Shown here in pieces: positions 44,741 through 59,700 of a stretch of DNA of 64,000 bases; position 1 is the stretch's first letter, and every line of letters begins with the position of its first letter. Origin of the DNA: Niastella koreensis GR20-10. Its GTDB lineage: Bacteria; Bacteroidota; Bacteroidia; Chitinophagales; Chitinophagaceae. The DNA lies in the NCBI RefSeq assembly GCF_000246855.1, contig NC_016609.1, forward strand, positions 2,790,001-2,854,000, written 5' to 3'. Both the position numbers and the translations under genes were made by a program. The notes beneath the pieces are model-generated. The model saw nothing but the letters and a program-made list of their open reading frames with translations. It was not told the origin of the DNA and searched no databases.

Positions 44741-47700
44741 TTAAATATCTATCTGCACCAATTCGCTTTTGTTTTTCTCCTGACGGTTCTGATTAAGGAA
44801 GAATTCGATTTGTAAGCATAAATTCTCAATGGTAGGTTCCGTAAATATGTTTTGTATATTAATCCGAACAAGAAAGGTGGCGTTTATCCTTGAAATCAGT
44901 TTGACCGCTTTCAGGCTATGAGCGCCCAGATCAAAAAAGTTATCCTTCACGCCTATCTTTTCTTTATTTATTCCCAACACTTCGCTCCACAGCTGCACCA
45001 GTTGTTGTTCTATATCATTACGTGGCGCCACATAATCAGTTCCTGTACTCATCTGCAACCCTTCGGGTGCGGGCAGCGATTTGCGATCTGTTTTACCACT
45101 TGCATTTAATGGCATGGCGTCCAGTTGTACAAAGTGCGCCGGTATCATGTACTGGGGTAAGGTCTTTCCCAGGTAGTTTTTTAGTTTGGCCATGTCTAAA
45201 GCGGCATCGCTCACCACATAGGCGATCAATTCCTTTTCGCCATCATGGCCGTTGCGGGCCACCACTACGGCATTATTGATGTGGCTGTATTGGTGCAATA
45301 CATGTTCTATCTCTCCTGTTTCTATTCTATAACCCCGGATTTTTACCTGGTGATCTTTGCGGCCGGTGTAAACAATGGTCCCATCCAGTTGCCAGTAACC
45401 CAGGTCGCCGGTCAGGTATATTTTTTCTCCCTTCCTGAATGGATGGGGTACAAATTTTTCTGCTGTCAGCGCTGCATTGTTCAGGTAACCGCGGGCGAGG
45501 CCATCACCGCCTATACCAATTTCCCCCTGTACCCCAATTGGTGATAACTGACCGCCTGCGCCCAGTACATACAGCTGCGTATTCCAGATGGGGCGGCCTA
45601 TGGGAATAAACTGGTCGCCACGACTGGTTTCATATGCTGTTACGTCAATGGAGGCCTCTGTAGGGCCGTATAAATTATGTAAAGGAATTTGTAGTTGTTC
45701 ATACCACCGTTCAACTGTAGCCGTGGTTAAAGCTTCCCCGCTTGCCATTACTTTGGTCACAGGGCTCATGCCGTTTCTTAAAGCATCCGCCTCAAAACCA
45801 TAACTCAAAAAGCTGTTGAGCATGGAGGGCACAAAATGCAAACAGGTTATATGTTCCGCACTAATGAGGGAGAGTAACTTTTCGGGTGAAGCCACGTCCT
45901 GGGGCGGGCACAATACCTCACTGGCGCCAAAACACAAAGGCAGAAATAATTCCCATACCGATACATCGAAGGTGAAGGATGTTTTCTGCAGGATAATATC
46001 GTCGCTGTTGAACCCATAGTGATGCCACATCCAGTTCAGTCGGTTTACCACCCCGCGGTGCTCCAGCATGCAGCCTTTTGGGCGGCCGGTAGAGCCGGAG
46101 GTATAGATCACATACATCAGGTTGCTGCTGCGGCCAACAGGTGTCAGGTTGGTATCGTCGTAATTAAATAGTAGATCTTTTAACTGGTGCAGTGCGGCTG
46201 CATCGAGCACCGTTTTACAATTGCTGTCAGCAAGGATGTAATCGATGCGCTCCTGCGGATAGGTTGGATCGATGGGCACATACGCGCCGCCTGCTTTTAA
46301 TACGCCCAATAAACAGATCACCTGCCATTCGCTGCGTTCCAATTGTACCGCCACCAGGTCATCTGCCCCTATATTATATTGTTCACGCAAATAATGCCCT
46401 ACCCTGTTAGACAGGCGGTGCAGCATATCGTAGGTAAGCCGCGCATCGCCATATACGAGGGCTGTTTTGGCGGGCGTCAATGCCGCCTGTTGTGTAAAAA
46501 GTTCTATTACGGTCTTTTCTGCCGGATAAGCAATGGCGGTATCATTAAAGGAATAGATCAACTGCTGTTGCTCTTCAGCAGTGAGGTATTGCAACTGATC
46601 GATCGGGGTTGCGGGCGCTGAAACAATGGATGCCAGCAGGTTTTCAAAATGCTCCAATAACCTGGTTATCCTGCTTTCATTATATATATCGGTGTTATAA
46701 GTAAGTTCTACGTTTATTGTATCTGCTGTTTCTGTAAAATCGAACTGCCAATCGAAGCGGCTGGTTACGGGTAATTGTTCATTGTAAGCTTCCATCTTAC
46801 TGCTGCCCGCTGCACTGTTCCATATGTCGGCATAGTCTGCTGTTTCATTATGCAACACCACCATTACGTCAAACAAGGGATGGCGGCTCAGGTCGCGGGC
46901 TACATTCAATTCATTGACGAGCACATCAAATGGATAAGCCTGGTGCGTATAGGCCTGCAATGTATGTTCGCGAATGGAAGCCACGAACGATTCAAAACTA
47001 TCGTTTCCTGAAAACCGGGCACGTAAGGCCAGTGTGTTCACATAAAAACCGATCTGCTCTTCGAGATCAACATGTTCGCGGCCGGCAACCGGCGTTCCAA
47101 TTATAAGATCTGTTTGCGCGGTGTAACGGTACAATAAGGCGTTCACTGCTGCCAGCAGTCCCATAAATAAGGTAGCCTCGTGCTGCTTTACCAACTGCTT
47201 CAGCCCTGTGCTCAGTGCTGTATGCAACAGCCTGCTTTTTTTACCCCCGGTAAATGATTTTACCGCAGGCCGTGCTTTGTCGGCAGGTAATTCCAGCACG
47301 GGCAGTTCACCTGCAAACTGTTGTAACCAGTAAGCGCGGTGTTCTTCCAGGACCTTTCCGCTCAGCTGCTGCGCCTGCCAGTGCGCATAGTCCTTGTATT
47401 GGATGCGCAACGGCGGCAAGGCAGCATCCCCGTTGTATACATGCTGCAGTTCTTTTATCAGTACCCCCATTGACCAGCCATCGCTGATAATGTGGTGCAT
47501 GACAAAGCTGACCACCCATTTTTCATCTGCCAGTTGATAAACACCTGCCGCGAGCAAAGGACCCGCAGACAGATCGAATGCATGGCTAAAAGCGCCGGTC
47601 AAAAGACCCGGCAATTCGTATTCTTTACCACGTATATCGAAATAGGCAATCTTAAAGTCGGTCTCTGGCAAAATAAACTGAAGCACATTTCCCTGCTCGT

Positions 47701-50700
47701 TTTCCCGGAAAACGGTGCGCAGGATCTCATGACGGCTGATGAGGGAATTTAAAGCCTGCTCAAGGGCCGGCCTGTTCAATGGCCCATCGAATACACAGGC
47801 GCCGGGAACATTATAGGCCACATTACCCGATTTAAACTGGCTAAGCACCCACAAGCGACGTTGTGAAGATGACAATACGTACCCATCCTGAACAGGCGCC
47901 TGGGGTATTTGTGAAAATTCAGTTGTCACCATTGTGCTGAGCAGGGATGCCTGGTTTTCCAGTATGGAATGGCTAAAAAGGTCCTGCAGTTCAACTTTGA
48001 CTGAAAACTTTTTATGTAATTGATTGGCCAAACGGGCAGCCCGCAGGCTGTGTCCGCCCAATTCAAAAAAATCATCCTGTATGCCGATCTTTTCTATATC
48101 GATGCTTAATACTTCGCTCCATATTTCTGCAAGCCTGTATTCATTATCGTTACGGGGAGCGATATATTCTTTGTTTGAGCCCCTTCCCAAATCTCCAGGT
48201 AATGGCAGAGCGCTCTTGTCTATCTTGCCGCTTGTATTTAAAGGCATTGCAGCAAGTGGAATAAACCGGTCGGGTATCATATAAGCCGGCAGCATGGCTT
48301 CCAGCCAGGTGCGAATGCTGCCTGGGTCCAATTCATTGACACCTGTTATATAAGCTGTCAATTGTTGATCGCCATTCCTGCCCGGATGTATGATGACCAC
48401 TGCGGCGTCGATATTTTCATGTTGCTGCAGCACCCGCTCTATTTCTTTCAATTCAATGCGATGACCATGGACTTTTACCTGGTCGTCTTTACGGCCAACG
48501 TAAGCAATAGTTCCATCGGCCTGCCAGTAACCAAGATCACCTGTGCGGTATATTTTTTCTCCTTCCCGAAACGGATTAGGAGTGAATTTATCATTGGTAA
48601 GTGAAGGCTGATTCAGGTAACCGCGGGCAAGGCCATGGCCGCCTATACAAATTTCTCCCGGTACATTTACTGGCACCAGTGAATTGTATTTGTCAATAAT
48701 ATAAATACGTGCATTGGCGATCGGGCGGCCAATTGGGACGCTATCAATGGTTATGGACGGCTCCCGGTTCAGGTGAAATACGGCAGCACAAATACCGGCT
48801 TCTGTAGGTCCGTATCCATTATAAAAAGTGCCGGACTTCGAATAGGATATGGCCTTATCCAGAAGGGCAGCCTCTCCCGCGCTAACCATCCGCTTTAACG
48901 GCCTGATGCTTTCTACCGGAATAACTTTAAGATAAGCTGGTGGCAGCGTTGCAATATCGATATCATTTTCAGCTATGTATTGTACAAGTTTTAACGGGTC
49001 TTTCTTTTTCTCCTCTTCCTGGATATACAGAGAAGCGCCCGCACATAGGGCAACAAATATCTCAGCAATGGATGCATCGAAAGATGCAGACGCAAATTGC
49101 AGGTGCCGCTCCCCTTCTTTAGCTTCATAAGCGCTCCTTAATGCAAAGATGGTATTGTTAATGGCGCCATGTTCTATCATCACTCCCTTCGGCGTTCCCG
49201 TGGATCCTGAGGTATATATTACATAAGCGAGGTCATTTTCACCGATGCTATTGCCGGGAGAAGAAACGGGAGTATCCATTTCTTCAAGTTGTATGTCTAT
49301 TGCCAGCATGGGGCCACTGTAATACTCCAGATCGAAAATGTAATCAGTTTCTGTGATCAGCAATTTTGCAGCTGTATCGTTTAGTATAAACGCTTTTCGT
49401 TTGGCGGGATATACCGGATCTATCGGCACATACGCAGCCCCGCTTTTTAATATGCCCAAAATGGCGATGATCAGTTTTTCTGACCTGTTCAGCATTATGC
49501 CTATCAACTCATTTGGACCCATATTATAATTGGCTTTAAGATAATGCGCCAATTGATTGGAGCGTTCATCGAGCTCCCTGTAAGATAATTTTGTTGCGCC
49601 ATATGATACGGCCAGGCTGTTGGGGTTTGTTTGAACCTGTTGTTCAAACTGACTTATAATAGTGCTGTTTGCAGGGAACGATGTTTCGGAGTTATTAAAT
49701 GTAACCAGCAGCTGATGTTTTTCCTGGCTGCTGAGGTAATTGAGCTGATAAATGGGAAGTGAAGGCGAAGCAACGATGGCTGCCAATAACTGCTCCAGGT
49801 GTTTTAACAACTGGTCAACCAGGCTGCGGGGGTAGATGTCTGTATTATAGTTGACAACTACATCCAGCCCATTATCGGTTTCCATAAAATCAAATACGAG
49901 GTCAAAACGGCTGGTATTTTCTTTCAGCTCCTCGTAATCACTGATGGTTAAACCGGTGAGTGTTTTTTGTATGCGGCCGTTTTCATTGGCATTCTGGAGG
50001 ACCACTTCTATTTCAAACAGCGCATTCCTGCTCAGGTCTCTTGCTACCTGTAATTCTTCCACCAGCGTGTCGAATGGATAAACGGCATGGGTATAGGCCT
50101 CGAGCGTTTGGGTTCGAATAAGTGACAACAGCTGTACATAGCTAAACTCGCTATTGAAGCGGGAGCGTAACGCCAGGGTGTTTGCATACAAACCGATCTG
50201 CGGTTCTATATCTGCATGATCGCGGTTGGCTACCGGTGTACCGATAATAATATCCTCGTGACCGGTATATTTAAATAAAAGCGTTTTTACTGCCGCCAGC
50301 AAAGCCATGAACAACGTAGCATCCTGTTCGCGGGTTAGTTGTTTGAGCTCACTGCACAATTGTGCATCGAAGGTTTTGCGGGTTATACTGCCAGCATAGG
50401 TCTTTACCGCCGGACGAATTTTTGTACCCGGCAGGTCCATCACCGGCAATTCGCCAGCAAACTGCTGCAACCAGTAAGCGCGGTGTTCTTCCTGGATCTT
50501 TCCGCTCAGTTGCTGCGCCTGCCAGTGCGCATAGTCCTTGTATTGGATGCGCAACGGCGGCAAGGCAGCATCCCCGTTGTATACATGCTGCAGTTCTTTT
50601 ATCAGTACCCCCATTGACCAGCCATCGCTGATAATGTGGTGCATGACAAAGCTGACCACCCATTTTTCATCTGCCAGTTGATAAACACCTGCCGCGAGCA

Positions 50701-53700
50701 AAGGACCCGCAGACAGATCGAATGCATGGCTAAAAGCGCCGGTCAAAAGACCCGGCAATTCGTATTCTTTACCACGTATATCGAAATAGGCAATCTTAAA
50801 GTCGGTCTCTGGCAAAATAAACTGAAGCACATTTCCCTGCTCGTTTTCCCGGAAAACGGTGCGCAGGATCTCATGACGGCTGATGAGGGAATTTAAAGCC
50901 TGCTCAAGGGCCGGCCTGTTCAATGGCCCATCGAATACACAGGCGCCGGGAACATTATAGGCCACATTACCCGATTTAAACTGGCTAAGCACCCACAAGC
51001 GACGTTGTGAAGATGACAATACGTACCCATCCTGAACAGGCGCCTGGGGTATTTGTGAAAATTCAGTTGTCACCATTGTGCTGAGCAGGGATGCCTGGTT
51101 TTCCAGTATGGAATGGCTAAAAAGGTCCTGCAGTTCAACTTTGACTGAAAACTTTTTATGTAATTGATTGGCCAAACGGGCAGCCTTCAGGCTGTGTCCG
51201 CCCAATTCAAAAAAATCATCCTGTATGCCGATCTTTTCTATATCGATGCTTAATACTTCGCTCCATATTTGTGCAAGCTTTGATTCTATCTGGTTACGGG
51301 GCGCGATGTATTCTTTTCCTGAATTCATATCCAGCGCTCCCGGTAATGGCAATGCACGCCTGTCTACTTTTCCGCTTGCATTCAATGACAGTTTTTCGGG
51401 TTGAATAAACCGGTCGGGTATCATATACGCCGGCAGCATCGCATTCAGCCAATTACGAATGCCGCCTGCATTCAATTCATCGCTGCCAGTTATATAGGCA
51501 ACGAGCTGTTGATCGCCGGCTTCATCTGTATGTACGATCACTACCGCCGTATTTATATGCTCATGCAGTTCAAGCGCACGTTCAATTTCACTCAGTTCTA
51601 TACGATAACCCCTCACTTTTACCTGATCATCTTTACGACCCGAGTATACAATAGTTCCATCGGCCTGCCAGTAACCGAAATCACCTGTGCGGTATATTTT
51701 TTCTCCTTTCCGAAACGGATCAGCAGTGAATTTATCATTGGTAAGTGAAGGCTGGTTCAGGTAACCACGTGCCAAACCCCGTCCCGCGATACAGATCTCT
51801 CCCGGTATGTTTAGGGGAAGCAGCGCGTCGTACTTATCTAAAATATATATACGGGTATTGGCAATCGGCCGGCCTATAGGCACACTATCAATGGTTATGG
51901 CCGCTTCTTTGTTCATGTTAAATATAGCAGCGCAAATACTCGATTCTGTGGGCCCGTACCCGTTAAAAAATAAACCACCTGACCGGGAAAAAGCAATTGC
52001 CTTTTCGAGGATGGCCGCTTCGCCGGCGCTAATCATTTTCTTTAAAGGTCTGATGTTTTCTACCGGAATAACTTTAAGATAAGGAGGCGGGATCACGGCC
52101 TGGTCTATGCAGTTTTCAATAAGATATTGAACCAGCATTAACGGGTCTTTCTTTTTCTCCTCTTCCGGAATATAGAGGGATGAACCGATACATAAGGCCA
52201 TAAATATCTCGGCAATAGAGGCATCGAATGCGGAGGAGGCCAATTGTAAGTGCCGCTCTCCTGTTTTTATCTCATAAGCGTTTATTAATGCGAAGATGTT
52301 ATTGTAAATGCTGCCATGTTCTATCATCACTCCCTTCGGCGTTCCCGTGGATCCTGAGGTATATATTACATAAGCGAGGTCATTTTCACCGATGCTATTG
52401 CCGGGAGAAGAAACGGGAGTATCCATTTCTTCAAGTTGTATGTCTATTGCCAGCATGGGGCCACTGTAATACTCCAGATCGAAAATGTAATCAGTTTCTG
52501 TGATCAGCAATTTTGCAGCTGTATCGTTTAGGATAAACGCTTTTCGTTTGGCGGGATATACCGGATCTATCGGCACATACGCAGCCCCGCTTTTTAATAT
52601 GCCCAAAATGGCGATGATCAGTTTTTCTGACCTGTTCAGCATTATGCCTATCAACTCATTTGGACCCATATTATAATTGGCTTTAAGATAATGCGCCAAT
52701 TGATTGGAGCGTTCATCGAGCTCCCTGTAAGATAATTTTGTTGCGCCATATGATACGGCCAGGCTGTTGGGGTTTGTTTGAACCTGTTGTTCAAACTGAC
52801 TTATAATAGTGCTGTTTGCAGGGAACGATGTTTCGGAGTTATTAAATGTAACCAGCAGCTGATGTCTTTCCTGGCTGCTGAGGTAATTGAGCTGATAAAT
52901 GGGAAGTGAAGGCGAAGCGACGATGGCTGCCAATAACTGCTCCAGGTGTTTTAACAACTGGTCAACCAGGCTGCGGGGGTAGATGTCTGTATTATAGTTG
53001 ACAACTACATCCAGCCCATTATCGGTTTCCATAAAATCAAATACGAGGTCAAAACGGCTGGTATTTTCTTTCAGCTCCTCGTAATCACTGATGGTTAAAC
53101 CGGTGAGTGTTTTTTGTATGCGGCCGTTTTCATTGGCATTCTGGAGGACCACTTCTATTTCAAACAGCGCATTCCTGCTCAGGTCTCTTGCTACCTGTAA
53201 TTCTTCCACCAGCGTGTCGAATGGATAAACGGCATGGGTATAGGCCTCGAGCGTTTGGGTTCGAATAAGTGACAACAGCTGCACATAGCTAAACTCGCTA
53301 TTGAAGCGGGAGCGCAACGCCAGGGTGTTTGCATACAAACCGATCTGCGGTTCCATATCTGCATGATCGCGGTTGGCTACCGGTGTACCGATAATAATAT
53401 CCTCGTGGCCGGTATATTTAAATAAAAGCGTTTTTACTGCCGCCAGCAAAGCCATGAACAACGTAGCATCCTGTTCGCGGGTTAGTTGTTTGAGCTCACT
53501 GCACAATTGTGCATCGAAGGTTTTGCGGGTTATACTGCCAGCATAGGTCTTTACCGCCGGACGAATTTTTGTACCCGGCAGGTCCATCACCGGCAATTCG
53601 CCAGCAAACTGCTGCAACCAGTAAGCGCGGTGTTCTTCCTGGATCTTTCCGCTCAGTTGCTGTTGCTGCCAGTGTGCATAGTCTTTATATTGAATGCGTA

Positions 53701-56700
53701 AAGAAGGCAAGGTTATGTCTTCCTGCTTCACGGCACTATTATATACATGTAACAGATCGCTGATGAGCACGCCTATTGACCAGCCGTCGCTGATAATATG
53801 GTGCATGACAAAACTGAATACCCATTTATTATCCTGCAACTGGTATAACGTAGCCCGCATCAACGGGCCGTTCTCGAGGTAAAAAGAAACAGAGTGATCC
53901 TGCTTCAGCAAAAACGGCAAATGATCTTTATTTCCTCTCAGATCTAAGTAGTACACCCTGAAATCCATTGATGGCAGGATAAACTGGCGTACCTCACCGT
54001 GTTCATCTTCACGGAATACTGTACGCAATATTTCGTGGCGATCGATCAAAGAAGAAAAACTCAACTCAAGCGCCTGCCGGTCCAGTTGTCCTTCGAATAC
54101 ATAAGCGCCGGGAATATTATAAGCTATATTGCCGGTTTCAAACTGGCTAAGCACCCACAAGCGACGTTGCGAGGAAGACAATACATAACTGCTTTGGCCG
54201 GCTGCCAACGGTATCTGTGCAAAAGTTGTGGTAACAGAATCAGCTAACAACTGCGCCTGCTCCTGTAATACAGGATGTGAAAATATGTCTTTCAATTGCA
54301 GCTTTACCTCAAATTCACGGTACAGCTGGCTCACCAATCGCGTTGCCTTCAGGCTGTGGCCGCCCAAATTAAAAAAGTTGGCATGCACACCGATCTTTGC
54401 CTGGTCTGTACCCAATAACTCACTCCACACCCGGGCCAGTTGTTGTTCTAAAGCATTACGTGGCGCCACATAATCAGTTCCTGTACCCATCTGCAACCCT
54501 TCGGGTGCGGGCAGCGATTTGCGATCTGTTTTACCACTTGCATTTAATGGCATGGCGTCCAGTTGTACAAAGTGGGCCGGTATCATGTACTGGGGTAAGG
54601 TCTTTCCCAGGTAGTTCTTTAGTTTGGCCATGTCTAAGGCGGCATCGCTCACCACATAGGCGATCAATTCTTTTTCGCCATCATAGCCGTTGCGGGCCAC
54701 CACTACGGCATTATTGATGTGGCTGTATTGCTGCAATACGTGTTCTATCTCTCCTGTTTCTATTCTATAACCCCGGATTTTTACCTGGTGATCTTTGCGG
54801 CCGGTGTAAACAATGGTCCCATCCAGTTGCCAGTAACCCAGGTCGCCGGTCAGGTATATTTTTTCTCCCTTCCTGAATGGATGGGGTACAAATTTTTCTG
54901 CTGTCAGCGCTGCATTGTTCAGGTAACCGCGGGCGAGGCCATCACCGCCTATACCAATTTCCCCCTGTACCCCAATTGGTGATAACTGACCGCCTGCGCC
55001 CAGTACATACAGCTGCGTATTCCAGATGGGGCGGCCTATGGGAATAAACTGGTCGCCACGACTGGTTTCATATGCTGTTACGTCAATGGAGGCCTCTGTA
55101 GGGCCGTATAAATTATGTAAAGGAATTTGTAGTTGTTCATACCACCGTTCAACTGTAGCCGTGGTTAAAGCTTCCCCGCTTGCCATTACTTTGGTCACAG
55201 GGCTCATGTCGTTTCTTAAAGCATCCGCCTCAAAACCATAACTCAAAAAGCTGTTGAGCATGGAGGGCACAAAATGCAAACAGGTTATATGTTCCGCACT
55301 AATTAGGGAGAGTAACTTTTCGGGTGAAGCCACGTCCTGGGGCGGGCACAATACCTCACTGGCGCCAAAACACAAAGGCAGAAATAATTCCCATACCGAT
55401 ACATCGAAGGTGAAGGATGTTTTCTGCAGGATAATATCGTCGCTGTTGAACCCATAGTGATGCCACATCCAGTTCAGTCGGTTTACCACACCGCGGTGCT
55501 CCAGCATGCAGCCTTTTGGGCGGCCGGTAGAGCCGGAGGTATAGATCACATACATCAGGTTGCTGCTGCGGCCAACAGGTGTCAGGTTGGTATCGTCGTA
55601 ATTAAATAGTAGATCTTTTAACTGGTGCAGTGCGGCTGCATCGAGCACCGTTTTACAATTGCTGTCAGCAAGGATGTAATCGATGCGCTCCTGCGGATAG
55701 GTTGGATCGATGGGCACATACGCGCCGCCTGCTTTTAATACGCCCAATAAACAGATCACCTGCCATTCGCTGCGTTCCAATTGTACCGCCACCAGGTCAT
55801 CTGCCCCTATATTATATTGTTCACGCAAATAATGCCCTACCCTGTTAGACAGGCGGTGCAGCATATCGTAGGTAAGCCGCGCATCGCCATATACGAGGGC
55901 TGTTTTGGCGGGCGTCAATGCCGCCTGTTGTGTAAAAAGTTCTATTACGGTCTTTTCTGCCGGATAAGCAATGGCGGTATCATTAAAGGAATAGATCAAC
56001 TGCTGTTGCTCTTCAGCAGTGAGGTATTGCAACTGATCGATCGGGGTTGCGGGCGCTGAAACAATGGATGCCAGCAGGTTTTCAAAATGCTCCAATAACC
56101 TGGTTATCCTGCTTTCATTATATATATCGGTGTTATAAGTAAGTTCTACGTTTATTGTATCTGCTGTTTCTGTAAAATCGAACTGCCAATCGAAGCGGCT
56201 GGTTACGGGTAATTGTTCATTGTAAGCTTCCATCTTACTGCTGCCCGCTGCACTGTTCCATATGTCGGCATAGTCTGCTGTTTCATTATGCAACACCACC
56301 ATTACGTCAAACAAGGGATGGCGGCTCAGGTCGCGGGCTACATTCAATTCATTGACGAGCACATCAAATGGATAAGCCTGGTGCGTATAGGCCTGCAATG
56401 TATGTTCGCGAATGGAAGCCACGAACGATTCAAAACTATCGCTTCCTGAAAACCGGGCACGTAAGGCCAGTGTGTTCACATAAAAACCGATCTGGTCTTC
56501 GAGGTCAACATGTTCGCGGCCGGCAACCGGCGTTCCAATTATAAGATCTGTTTGCGCGGTGTAACGGTACAATAAGGCGTTCACTGCTGCCAGCAGTCCC
56601 ATAAATAAGGTAGCCTCGTGCTGCTTTACCAACTGCTTCAGCCCTGTGCTCAGTGCTGTATGCAACAGCCTGCTTTTTTTACCCCCGGTAAATGATTTTA

Positions 56701-59700
56701 CCGCAGGCCGTGCTTTGTCGGCAGGTAATTCCAGCACGGACAGTTCACCTGCAAACTGTTGTAACCAGTAAGCGCGGTGTTGATCGAGGACCTTTCCGCT
56801 CAATTGTTGCGCCTGCCAGTGCGCATAGTCCTTGTATTGGATGCGCAACGGCGGCAAGGCAGCATTCCCGTTGTATACATGCTGCAGTTCTTTTATCAGT
56901 ACCCCCATTGACCAGCCATCGCTGATAATGTGGTGCATCAACAGGCTGAAGATGCTTTTATCGTCGGCCAACTGGTATATTGCCACCCGTAATAAGGGAC
57001 CTGTTGAAAGATCGAACAGGTGGCTGCCCTCACGTGTAAGCAGTAGTGGTAGTTCTTCTTCCCTGCCGCGCAGGTCGGTATAAGCAATCGCAAAGGCGAT
57101 CTCCGGATCAATATATTGGCGCACATTTCCGTGCTCGTCTTCCCTGAAAACGGTACGCAGCATCTCATGCCGGCTGATCAGTTTATTAAAAGCAAGCTCA
57201 AGAGCGCCCGGGTTCAGTTCTCCCGTAAACAAACAGGTACCATGAATATTATAGGCAACATTTGCCGACTCTAACTGGCTTAATATCCATAAACGGCGCT
57301 GGGCCGCGGATAAAGCATAACTGGTTGCTGCGGCAACAGGCAAAATTGACGTAAAAGCCGCCTTTGCCGATTCCTGTATCAGCTTTGCCTGTTGTTCCAG
57401 CGTATCATAAGTAAATAATTCTTTCAGGATAAATTTTACCTCAAAATGCCTGTATATGAGGCTTGCCAACCGGGTCGCTTTCAAACTGTGGCCGCCCAGC
57501 GAAAAGAAGCTGTCTGTTACACTGATCCTGTTTTCATTTATACCCAATACAGTGCTCCATATATATACCAACTTTGCTTCGGTGTTATTGCGCGGTGCAA
57601 TATAGGCGGCCCCGCCTGCTAAAGCCACTCCATCCGGTGCAGGCAGCGATCTTTTGTCTGTTTTACCACTTGCATTTAATGGCAATGCATCCAGTTTCAC
57701 ATACCAGGCCGGTAACATGTATGCGGGGAGTCGTTTTGCCAGAAAGCGCTTGAGGTCTGTGATGTCCAATGCCGGACCGCTTACAACATAGGCAACTAGT
57801 TCCTGCCCGCCATCGTTACCTGTACGGGCCATTACTACCGCATCACTTATATTTTTATATTGCTGTAAGGCATGTTCTATCTCTGCCGGTTCTATCCGGA
57901 ATCCGCGCACTTTTACCTGGTCATCTTTACGGCCTGTATAAACAACGGCGCCATCGGCCTGCCAGTAGCCAATATCGCCCGTGCGGTAAATCCTTTCTCC
58001 ATTTCTGAACGGATTGGGAACAAATTTTTCTGCTGTCAGCGTTGGATTATTAAGGTATCCCCGGGCCAGGCCCTCACCGCCTATACAGATCTCGCCTGTT
58101 ACCCCTGTTGGTGTTGGCTGATCGCCGGCGCCCAGGATATACAACTGCGTATTCCAGATAGGACGGCCTATAGGTATCAAATGATCGCCCCGATGAACGG
58201 TGCAGGCGCTTGCTTCTATGGCTGATTCTGTAGGGCCATACAAATTATGTAATGGAATATTTAACTGTGCATACCACCTTTCAACGGTACCCGCGGCCAA
58301 GGCTTCACCGCTTGCCATCGCTTTGGTCACACTACGCATGCCCTGGCGCAACGCACCGGGTGCCAAGCCATAGCCAAGAAAACTATTCAGCATCGAGGGC
58401 ACAAAATGAACGCAGGTAATATTTTGTGATTGAATGAGCGCAAGCAAACGTTCGGGCGAACCTGCGTCTTCTTTCGGGCACAATACTGTAGTGGCCCCAA
58501 AACACAGGGGAAGGAACAATTCCAGTATTGACACATCGAAGGTGAAGGATGTCTTTTGAAGAATAATATCATTGCTATTGAACCCATACTGGCCCCACAT
58601 CCAGCATAAACGGCTTACAATATTCCGGTGTTCCAGCATGCAGCCTTTTGGCCGGCCGGTTGAACCGGAGGTATACATGACATAGATCAGGTTAGTGCTA
58701 CCGGCAACAGGCGGCAGGTTGGTATCGTCGTAAGAAGAAAACACTTCCTGTAACTGTTTCAGTGCTGCTGCATCCATTACCGCTTTACACCTGCTATCTG
58801 CCAGCATATAATCGATACGGTCTTGCGGATAGTCGGGACCGATGGGCACATAGGCGCCGCCTGCTTTTAATACACCTAACAAACAGATCACCTGCCATTC
58901 ACTGCGATCGAGCTGCACGGCTACCAGGTCATCTGTACTTATGTTATAATGCGCGGTCAAATACCGTGCTGCCTGGTTGGCAAGCCTGTTCAGCCGGTCA
59001 TAAGTAAGACGGTTATCCCCGGCTATAAGCGCTGTTCTATCTGGCGTTAACGCTGCCTGTTCGGTAAAGAGGTCCGTTACGGTCTTTTCGCGTGGATAAG
59101 CAACTGCCGTATCATTAAACGAATAAAGAAGCTGTTCACGTTCTTCAGGAGAAACGGCCTGCAGGTTATTTATTGTTTCGCCAGCGTTATCGAGCACCTG
59201 GTATATAACATGGCGATAAGCATTGTATATTCTCTCAATGGTATCTTTCCGGTATAAACCTGTAGCGTATTCTATCTCAAGATAGAACCTGTTACCGGTA
59301 TCGCCCGAAAAGTTGAAGCTGAGGTCAAACTTGGCGGTGACATTATCCAGATCGAACCGGCCGGAATCGGACAGGTAATTACCAATATCCTCTACCACAA
59401 GATCTGATGCTGCCCCCGGGTGCATCGATGGATTGTTCTGTACAACCATTAAAACGTCGAACAATGCATCCCGTCCTGCTGCTGATTGTACTGCTGCCTG
59501 TTCTATTATTTTATCAAGTGCGTATTCCTGGAACTCAAATGCCTGCTTTGAATTCAGTGAGGTCCGTTTCAGGCAGTCAGGGAAAGATTCTGTATCGTTA
59601 ATAGACGACCGTAAAGGAAGGGTGTTTACATAAAGTCCCAATTGTTCTTCAAGCTCATAATGATTTCGTACCGATACCGGGGTGCCGATTATAATATCCT

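Noticed and set aside
50349-50663. Minus-strand frame with a second start inside NRPS 1, and similar plus-strand frames near 47254, 50362 and 56692
   Set aside because: Alternative-frame readings of C-domain sequence; they recur only because the modules are duplicated.
35453-56938. The large repeats as mobile elements or CRISPR
   Set aside because: They are in-frame NRPS domains at module-length spacing, with no terminal inverted repeats, transposase or short spacers.
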